The notes under the pieces were generated by a model, which saw only the letters and a list, made by a program, of their open reading frames with translations, was not told the origin of the DNA and made no database searches. The translations under genes were made by a program, and so were the position numbers. A stretch of DNA of 64,000 bases from Neltuma alba (lineage: Eukaryota > Streptophyta > Magnoliopsida > Fabales > Fabaceae): positions 41,974 through 105,973 of the forward strand of contig NW_021637150.1 of the NCBI RefSeq assembly GCF_004799145.2, read 5' to 3'. Positions 56,331 to 64,000 of the stretch are shown here, piece by piece. Position 1 is the stretch's first letter, and each line of letters starts with the position of its first letter.

Positions 56331-57637
56331 TAACTGACATGATCAACTTAGAGATTCAGTAACAGTCAAATAACTGCGGACGATGTTTTCTCAGTAATTG
56401 TATCATGGTGCAATTAATTAGACGCTACCTTTGTTTTTATTCATTGCATTTTCTTTTCTAAAGTATTCCACGTTCTTCTTATGGAACTAGTTATCCAAAC
56501 AACGGTTTCGTTACTGTCACTATTTTTCTAATAAATTGTTTTTTTCTTCAAATTTTTTCTTTAATTCTCACTTGAGAAAAATTTCTTGAGTTATGTGCAT
56601 TTTTCCCCATTTCTTCAAATTTTTTTTATAATCTGTTAACAAATTTATATTTTTAAGAAAATTTTAATTCATTTTGGTAATGCACCCATCACCACACGTC
56701 ATCTAATTAGGGTACCCGAGGAAAATGATAGATTGTTAAGAGGCTGCGAATTGGAAAATTAGTGATCAATTATACTTTGCCTTTGAGAGGGTTTTTAATG
56801 AACTTGGCTTCTCTCCTTTTTGGTTACGCTCCCTGCCTTCTTTTACCTTGAAACCACACCGTTTTGCGGTAAAATGGGGTGATAAATATGTACTTTTCTA
56901 AGGATCATTTAACAAAGTGAAATATTTTTTAACTGGCACCCAGTAGTTTAAAATAATTTTTTATGTACATAGTACTCTAAAATACTTATTAAAATGGTTT
57001 TTTTATTATACTTATTATAAATATAAGAAACAATTTGCTAAGATTTGTTTTTATCAAGTATAAAATATATTGCATAGTTCAATGAATATTTGATGCGATC
57101 CTTTATGTCTTGAATACTCCCCATCTTTTATCCAATGATGTACTAAAACTTAACCATGTTTAACGATGGAGATACAAAGCGAGAAAGAAAATATTTTCAG
57201 ACATCCAACTATTTTTAATTATGTCACTATACTTTTTTCCCCCCTCGATATGATGATAATGTGGAGGAGTGAAATAAGAGACCATCGATAAAATTAAGAA
57301 AGACTTTCTGAACCAAGTGCCTTTCCCCTCTCATATATCGCTCTTCAATTTTCTTAAGATATACTTTTTTATATTTTTGATTTAATTTAATCTTGTGTTA
57401 TATATATAATAATTAGTTTTTGAACTCTTTGAACGAGTCCTCCCATATTCAGGTCGTAATACAGCTACTTAACAAAGTAGAGATATATAATAGATTAGTT
57501 TATTACAAATACAACATCCATCAAATCCAAAAAGGCAAAAACGCACACTGAAAGTGATCAAATCGGACAAAGACAGAGAGGAAAAATATACACGAATCTC
57601 CCAAAACAGAACTCATCAGATTTTCGTAACAGTGCAT
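56331..57637. other. Intergenic, SDR gene downstream flank
   Basis: No gene or repeat recognised. AT-rich. The 3'UTR of the short-chain dehydrogenase gene probably occupies the last 100-200 bp. Confidence 0.4.
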
Positions 57638-58606
57638 TCACTCTTTATCCCCAAAAACAGTGAAACCAGGATTTGTGATTGTGAATCCTCCATCTATCAC
57701 GAGATTGTGGCCGGTCACATACTTAGACTGGTCACTTGCCAAGTACAGTGCCGCCTCAGCCACATCTTGAGGTTCAAGCTTTGAACCTTTAAGGTTAGAA
57801 TAAACCCCATCGACTCCCTCATCATCAAGCCTGAAGAAAGCCTTAGCCGACGGTGTCGCCACCAAGTATGGCGACACACAGTTCACCCGAATCCCAAACC
57901 GTCCGAGCTCCACGGCGGTGTTCCTTGTCAGGCCCACCACTGCATGCTTCGAGCTCGTGTACGCATGTGAGGCCCCACCACCCATACAGCCACACACACT
58001 GGCCGTTGATATGATGCTGCCACTTCGTGCAGGGACCATCAACCTAGCAGCGTGCTTGGTCCCAGAAAGACACCGATCAGATTCACGTTAATGACTTCCT
58101 CGAATTCGGATTTGTGGTTTTCGAGGATGTTGGTTTTGTTGACACCGCCAATACCAGCTTTGTTGAGCATGATGTCAAGCTTGCCGTACTTTGAAACCGC
58201 AGTGTCCACGGCGTTTTCGATGTCCTGTTCCTTTGTGACGTCGCAATGGACATAGGTAGCAGAAGAAGAGGAAAAAGACGATGACGAATCTGTGATGCTT
58301 TTGGAAACTGAGTGACCCAAGTCATGTTGGATATCAGCGATCAGCACTTTAGCTCCGTGCTGCGAAAAGAGCCTCGCAGTACACTCGCCAATTCCGCTCG
58401 CACCGCCTCTGATCAGAGCCACCTTACCTTCAAGCCTGAAAGTGAATGATTCTACTCACAAGTATACATATTAAAACTTGAAACATATTGGGAAGTTGAT
58501 ACTCCCATTAACTGATAGATGAGGTTGTAATCTTTGCATACCTTCTCATGGCGACCGAGGCTAACATGGAGGCACTTCCCATGGTGGAGCTTTGAGCCTT
58601 CTTCAT
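57638..58606 (-). pseudogene. Short-chain dehydrogenase/reductase gene with one frameshift
   Basis: NAD-dependent SDR of the plant secoisolariciresinol-dehydrogenase/momilactone-synthase-like group (SDR110C); the substrate cannot be told. Exon 1 is 58606-58542 and exon 2 is 58435-57638, with a GT/AG intron, for about 287 aa if one base were not missing near 58058-58063 (between GVFLG and the expected TKHAARL). Visible motifs are a glycine-rich GGASGIG loop, IADIQHD (Asp for NAD preference), NVNLIGVF, the catalytic Ser in IISTASV, YTSSK (Tyr/Lys) and the C-terminal VIDGGF. Two usually conserved residues are changed: TGGASGIG reads RGGASGIG, and NNAG reads NKAG. These support a decaying gene, though a sequencing error could explain the frameshift alone. 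Confidence 0.85.
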
Positions 58607-58650
58607 GCCGATCTTCAACTAATATGTGTTAGTTCGATTTTTGCTGTGCC

Positions 58651-58660
58651 CTATATAACA
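58651..58660 (-). promoter_or_regulatory. SDR gene TATA box
   Basis: TGTTATATAG on the minus strand, about 50 bp before the ATG. Confidence 0.6.
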
Positions 58661-58778
58661 GAGGACGAGGTGGGCTACTTATGGACAACATATGAATGGT
58701 TGATTTCAAAGACGGTGAAACCGTGCTTGGGGTGCGCCTTTTTCTTCCCCCTGTCGGTAGATTTGGTTAAATTATATA

Positions 58779-59038
58779 CTACCTCCAGTCCTTAATATCA
58801 AACCTTATTTGATTTTTTTTGGTTCTAAATATAATATCCCAGTTCACTTTGTCTCTCATATTTATATATATTTTTCTAAGATAGTTCTCCTAATAATGGT
58901 AATTATAGCCAATACATTTAATTATAGCAAGGATATTTTAGGAAAGACAAAACGTATTTATTACAAATAATTAACTTAACTTCTTTTCTTAATCTTTTCA
59001 AATTAGCTAACTAGCTCTTATAATTAGAACAGAGGTAG
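58779..59038. mobile_element. Stowaway-like MITE
   Basis: 260 bp with ends CTACCTCCAGTCCTTAATAT and, inverted, CTACCTCTGTTCTAATTATA, and TA at 58777-58778 and 59039-59040. It sits in the upstream region of the SDR gene. Confidence 0.85.
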
Positions 59039-59040
59039 TA

Positions 59041-61139
59041 CTTTGTTAATTTTTCTTCAGTAAAGACTTCAAGGTCTCTCTTTCGAAAGCAATTGGCCAA
59101 GGTATTTCTTGATGACAAGTGCTCTAACATACTATTTTTCGAAAGCACTTACATAATATTTTATTTTTATTTTTACAAAAAGAAAAAAAAAACAACTTTC
59201 CATCGAATTTAGTAAATGAAGTTGAAAAAGTGGAGCGTATTAAATGAAAACAAGAATGTTGGGAAGGAGTAAAATGAAGGGGAAAAAAAGAAAGAGAAAA
59301 AGACAGATGGAGGTGGAAAAAATGGGAGGAATAGTAAAGGAAGTTGAAAAATAATGGAGAAGCATTAACTGAAAAATGAAAAGAAGGGAGGACTTAGATG
59401 AAAAAAAAAAGTATAGGGGGAGTATAGGTTGAAGAAAATAGGAAGGAGCAGTGGAAGGAATTAAATGTGAGAGTATTATATACCCTTATCCCAGTTATTT
59501 TTTTCAAGCTAGAGGAAGAGAGCATAGAAGAGGAAGAGAGAGCAAGAGAATAAAAGGAGAGAGTGAGAAGAGCTACAATACGTGATATAAAGGTTAGGAC
59601 AAGCTCAAAGGATATTTTAGGTACACAAAAATATTTTTTTAATGAAATTTTCATTATACATATTTCTTATCTATTTGGATTGGAGTTTTATATTATTATT
59701 TTCATTATCATGTTTAAAGTATGGTTCAGCACTAAATATGAGTACCTTTCTTAATAATAAGAATTGAATCTTAATTTATCACGTAATGAGAGATAACTAG
59801 CTAACCTATTCCCCGTGTACACTTAGCTCTTGTTAGTTAATTGCTGCAAGCCCAATCATTTAATATATACTTTGCCCGGCATAATTTTTGTAGTATTTTG
59901 AAATTTTAGAGCTTGTAATATTAATTTGGAAAAATCCCATTAAAATAGCCCCAAAATATAGAAATCCCGTAAAGGTGACTCGAATTTGCAACATTTTTTT
60001 AATGAATTTCGCAATTGGAAATATTAAAATAAAAAGGCCCTATTTCAGAGAATTTACACTACTAGAGCAAGAATATAATACACTTGAAGCAGGTTTGACC
60101 GTTTCACGTAGTAAATGACATCGCTAGTGTAGTAATTTCAATGAAACATTTCCTTTTTTACTTTGATTTTTCCAAGTGTGAAACTCATAAAAAAATTATA
60201 AATTGGTGAAATGTGCTTCTCGTGTAGTAAATTTCTTAAATATCTTAAAGTATGCTCGTCTACTTTGATTTTTCGAAGAGTCCCATTGTAAAAAAATCTT
60301 GCCAACCGCTAATATGAAATGGTGAAACTTATTTCAAGCGTAGTAGTAATGAATGGTTGTATTAAATCTCCTGAAATATGCCCTTTTATTTGATAGTTTA
60401 TATATTATTTTACACCATTTTAATAAAATAATTTGATGCTCAATAGTTATAATTTTTGTTAAGAATTCAGGGGGCGGATCAAATTCCACTTTGACCAACA
60501 TTTCCAGAAAAATCTCGGCCGCTAGAGCATCGGCAGCCTTACTTTTGAAAAGAGCAGGTTTTAAAAAAAAAAGCACAATATCTCATAATTCTATTTAAAT
60601 ACACTTGAGCATTTTATTATTTCTGTTGAAATTGGAGTCACCGTTCTAAGTTTTGCATATGTCCAGGGTAGTTTAACGCAATTTTTCTCGAATTTAATTT
60701 TTATATTTAATTAAATGGAAATGAAAATGGAAAAATTGAAAAGGCGGCCTTGACAATATATTTTTCCCTAAACCCTTCCTTTGTCCTCATAGCTTCTCCT
60801 TTCTTTTTACTCCACCATAATATCATTGCGCGTAATAAAATTGTGTATATAAATAACATAACTTGTGAAATAGCAAAAAAAGTCTCTGAAAATTGAAAAT
60901 TTGCATACCAAAGAGCCATTCATAAAAATGTTATCATTCGTTCATCAATTGTTATGAAAACCAATATTAATGTTGTAATGGGGTTTCTATTCACAATTTT
61001 CTATTTTTAGCGTCTTATTTGTGATTTTCCATAACTTTTTGGCCCAAAAAGTATTCAAATCACTCTACTCAAATCATAACGACTAATTTTTCGGCCTGTT
61101 GGCTATTGATTAGTCATAGCAAGCAACTGTAATTTTACT
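59041..61139. other. Intergenic, with purine-rich tract and TAGTAAAT words
   Basis: No gene supported. Bases 59160-59580 are a purine-rich GAAAA/GGAG stretch. Between 60050 and 60350 the words GTAGTAAAT, GTAGTAATTT and GTAGTAGTAA recur, recalling the MULE arrays, but no ends are visible. ORFs here are short and lack recognisable domains. Confidence 0.45.
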
Positions 61140-62136
61140 CTACTAAAGATAACTAGGTAGACGTGTCCAAGGGAGGCCTGTATTCATATTTCTGTCGTCA
61201 CGACATGAGAAATCTAATATTAAGGGTTCATGTAGAGGGATTAGGTGGGGATGCAAGGATAAACTATCGAATTAATTATCTATATATATGTGGCAGGCAC
61301 GGGTTGAAACGCTAGCAGCATTATAGGGAACAAGGTCGTCGATCTTACGTGAAATTTCGGTTTCTCCCTGATGTGATTTTGTTGTTTTCTAGTTAATAAT
61401 CTCTTCTGTCAAAAAATGTGATCATCTTATCGGAAGCATCTTAGAAAAACAAAGTATATATGATGAGAAGTTTCAACAGTACATATGAAAATAATGGACT
61501 AGGGCTGAGTGATTAAACATGTAACCACCAATATATAGCCTAAACAGTGGGGGGGTGAAAGAAGGCAACTTATGTACTAGCTAAAAAATGGACAAATATA
61601 ATTGTCAAAATGGTTAAAACATACATCAACGGACTGGCCCTTTTACCAAAAAAAAAAAATGGACTGGCCTTTGATGAGCTCGAGTTTAAAGAGGCCAAGT
61701 CAAGACATACGTCAAATGGCGCAAAATGTTACGGTTATTAAGTTAATCAACATTGACAGTTAATACTGTATGAGTAATAATTTTTCCTGTCAATAAAATA
61801 ACAATTTTTTGTCCAAAAATTATAGGAATCACTCAACTCAGATCATAAATATAAAAATTGATGTCATCATTGGTTTATTCCACTAGTCATAGTCAAGCAA
61901 CTGTAGTTTTATTCTATTATCTATTAAAGTTTAGCTAGACGTTGACGTACAGGCTCGGCCATTTTCTCTTGTCACAATTTGACCACAATCTAGTATATTA
62001 CCTTTATAAGACTTCATTTATAATTTGTAAATAAAGTCTTATAATTAGAAATAGAGATAATATTAATACCAATCCATTATTAGAAAGAGTTGGGTTCTGT
62101 GTGAAGTGGGTATGAGAGATACGTAAAGATATCAAA

Positions 62137-62224
62137 TTATTTATCCGGTCTTAAATATAAGACTCCTTTTATAGTATAATTTACACTATGAAAAAATCTT
62201 ATATTTAAGACCGGAAGAATAATT
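62137..62224. mobile_element. Small hairpin MITE, about 85 bp
   Basis: Near-perfect inverted repeat CCGGTCTTAAATATAAGA ... TCTTATATTTAAGACCGG. It is absent from the matching place in the other copy (about 33400), so it is an insertion. Confidence 0.8.
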
Positions 62225-62916
62225 AATTATATACGTGGCGCCTTGAGTTACGTTACACGTGAAGCTTTGTCGCCATTGATCTTGTGACCATGGGAGGGTG
62301 AAATTTCGATTCCCCTCTAATGCGACTTGGTTGTTTCTAGTTGATAATTTCCCTTGTCAAGAAATTAGGCCACTTTGTCGGAAGCATCTTAGAATAATAT
62401 TAAAGTACAACGATGAGAACTCTCACATATGAAAACAATGGACTAGGGCTAGGGTTGTTAACGTCAAATTTCCTTTTTTCCCTCTTTTCCACAATATAAC
62501 GAGTGACGACGCAGGCAAATGCCTTGTACATATCTTAGTTGTAATTATCTCTTAGTTGATTCTTGATTCTTACTTATTGTCTCTAGCAACGAGAATATAT
62601 ACAAAAATATTATGCATGACAACTGCGGATTGGCTTATGGATATTTTAATATAAAGCTGAAAAATATTGTAAGTAATAATTAACAACTACGTTATATTGT
62701 CCCTCAAAGCATTGCAAAAGATTCATCTTGTCCTCTAGAATAGCCATGCCTCCATGTGAAGGTAGAAGGAACACGTATTGTAAGTGTCTGGAACTATTTT
62801 TGCATACAACCACGCGTTGGTACTTTTAAAGCCTGGCTGATGAGATCCTAAACCAACAAGAAAAGGTGAAGCAATAATGGAATATTAATTTTCACATAGC
62901 GCGTTTGGATGAACAG

Positions 62917-62918
62917 AT

Positions 62919-62975
<57 letters not shown>
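62917..62975. repeat. (TG)n(AG)n compound microsatellite
   Basis: A TG run followed directly by an AG run. The partner site at about 34107-34125 is only a few repeats long, showing expansion here. Confidence 0.95.
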
Positions 62976-62979
<4 letters not shown>

Positions 62980-64000
62980 TTGAAAAATCGTCAAATACCA
63001 GTGAAAAAAGAAAAAGGTTTTGAGCTTTTCCTAAATATATGGTCATCGAGCAGTTTTTAAAGGTAAATTTAAACTAAAATTTAATACATGCATGTCCTTA
63101 GAGAAAATATGAATAAATAATTTGAAGTACAAACATGTGAAATATTTGTCCATATATAGGGGGAAAAAATTATGGCCATTGATAAAAAATATATATATTA
63201 ACAAATGTCAACTAAAACAGTTTTTAATATGTTCTTTCAAGGTATGATAGATCATCAAGCATTTTTAGATACAAATCTATATTAAAATTTAAAATATTTT
63301 AATCAAGAAAAAAATAGATAAATACTATGAAGTACAACTATGAATATGGTCGCATTATTAATAAAATTAAGTTATGGAAATAGCCGCACAAAAAAAAAAA
63401 AACCAACGATGATCGGAAAATAGGCAGAAGTTGTGAGCGAAGGAGCATAAGTTAACTATGGCCTTGGACGGTGGTCACATTAACGTCGATATATTTTCCG
63501 CAAAGTAAAAGAGTATTATCTTGAAATTTTACTTCTCATAACTTAGCTATGGACAAAAGAACCTATGATTGACCTATAGAAGAAACTATCGCGACGTAGA
63601 AGGACGTTTTTATGTGTCTCATGTAAAAGGCGAAGCTAGCTAGCTAGACATTCCTGGCTTGTATTTTAATATTAGTACCAGAATATTAGAAGGGGCTGGG
63701 GCCTAATTAATTAAATAAGTAATGTCGTCGCTGAGTTATGAGTTATGGATGCAAGTTGATTTGTGTTAATTAGCTGTGTCAGCTGCACGCACCAGACGGA
63801 TACGACCGCAAACATAATCAAAATGAACAAGAAACAAAAACTAGTAAAACCTTAAAAGAACAGTATCACGTACTCAATTAAAGTTTTTATTTCTCATTGA
63901 TGATAACCTGAAGGCTTTCATCACTTGATAAGGAAGAAAGGCCTACCCTCCGACAACTGATTCCATACATGACATAGTAGCCAGAGAGGTTGGAGTCACA

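Larger units (their letters stand above)
61140..64000. repeat. Dispersed duplication of chitinase 3' flank, copy 2
   Basis: Matches 32440-35160 to the window edge, including the internal tandem pair and the decayed promoter-like blocks (about 61491-61520 and 62435-62470). It ends within a few bases of where the copy D stop codon would be. No gene lies inside the window part. Confidence 0.82.

Noticed and set aside
59394..59654. ORF in the purine-rich tract
   Set aside because: Low-complexity composition explains the open frame.

Overview
This is plant nuclear DNA: AT-rich, intron-bearing genes with GT/AG splice sites, class III (GH18) chitinase genes, a leucine-rich-repeat receptor-like gene, a plant Mutator-like (MULE) transposon and many hAT- and Stowaway-type elements. 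The LRR protein's N-terminus resembles legume EIX-receptor-like proteins, so a legume is my best guess, held with low-to-moderate confidence.

The window is a tandem class III chitinase cluster that has been duplicated several times. All chitinase copies are on the minus strand and single-exon. Three have open frames: A (15226-16143), B (25786-26772) and C (44552-45463). B looks the most canonical. A keeps the DxDxE active site but has a short C-terminus. C has Gly in place of the catalytic Glu. D (35161-36146) and E (38142-39094) are pseudogenes, F (21705-21955) and G (51923-52251) are 5' fragments, and three small relics of the active-site exon lie at 351-458, 23072-23180 and 39772-39879. 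A further copy should begin just past base 64000.

The large repeats are: unit A (1-21704), unit B (about 21705-29868) and unit C (39425-50719, with further homology on its left into gene E). A and C are nearly identical and B is older. A second dispersed pair is 32440-35160 and 61140-64000. Comparing filled and empty copies dates many insertions. The main one is a 10,059-bp MULE (4029-14087) with 133-bp terminal inverted repeats and a perfect 9-bp target duplication; unit C has the intact empty site at 43421-43429. The MULE carries two apparently intact genes: a spliced mudrA transposase (768 aa) and an eight-exon, 775-aa protease of the Ulp1/C48 family with an HMG-box-like N-terminus. It also carries two large tandem-repeat arrays. 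It sits inside an older hAT-like element, so the structure is nested.

Other contents: a solo LTR (22679-23069), hAT elements with 8-bp duplications, a 1464-bp insertion of uncertain class in A and C, a non-autonomous MULE (52755-53923), many Stowaway-like MITEs, two broken LRR receptor-like genes joined head-on to chitinase fragments, and a short-chain dehydrogenase gene with one frameshift (57638-58606). The chitinases would be secreted defence enzymes. The mudrA and Ulp1-like genes belong to the transposon, not to the host cluster. Coordinates of decayed repeats are approximate because alignments were made by eye.
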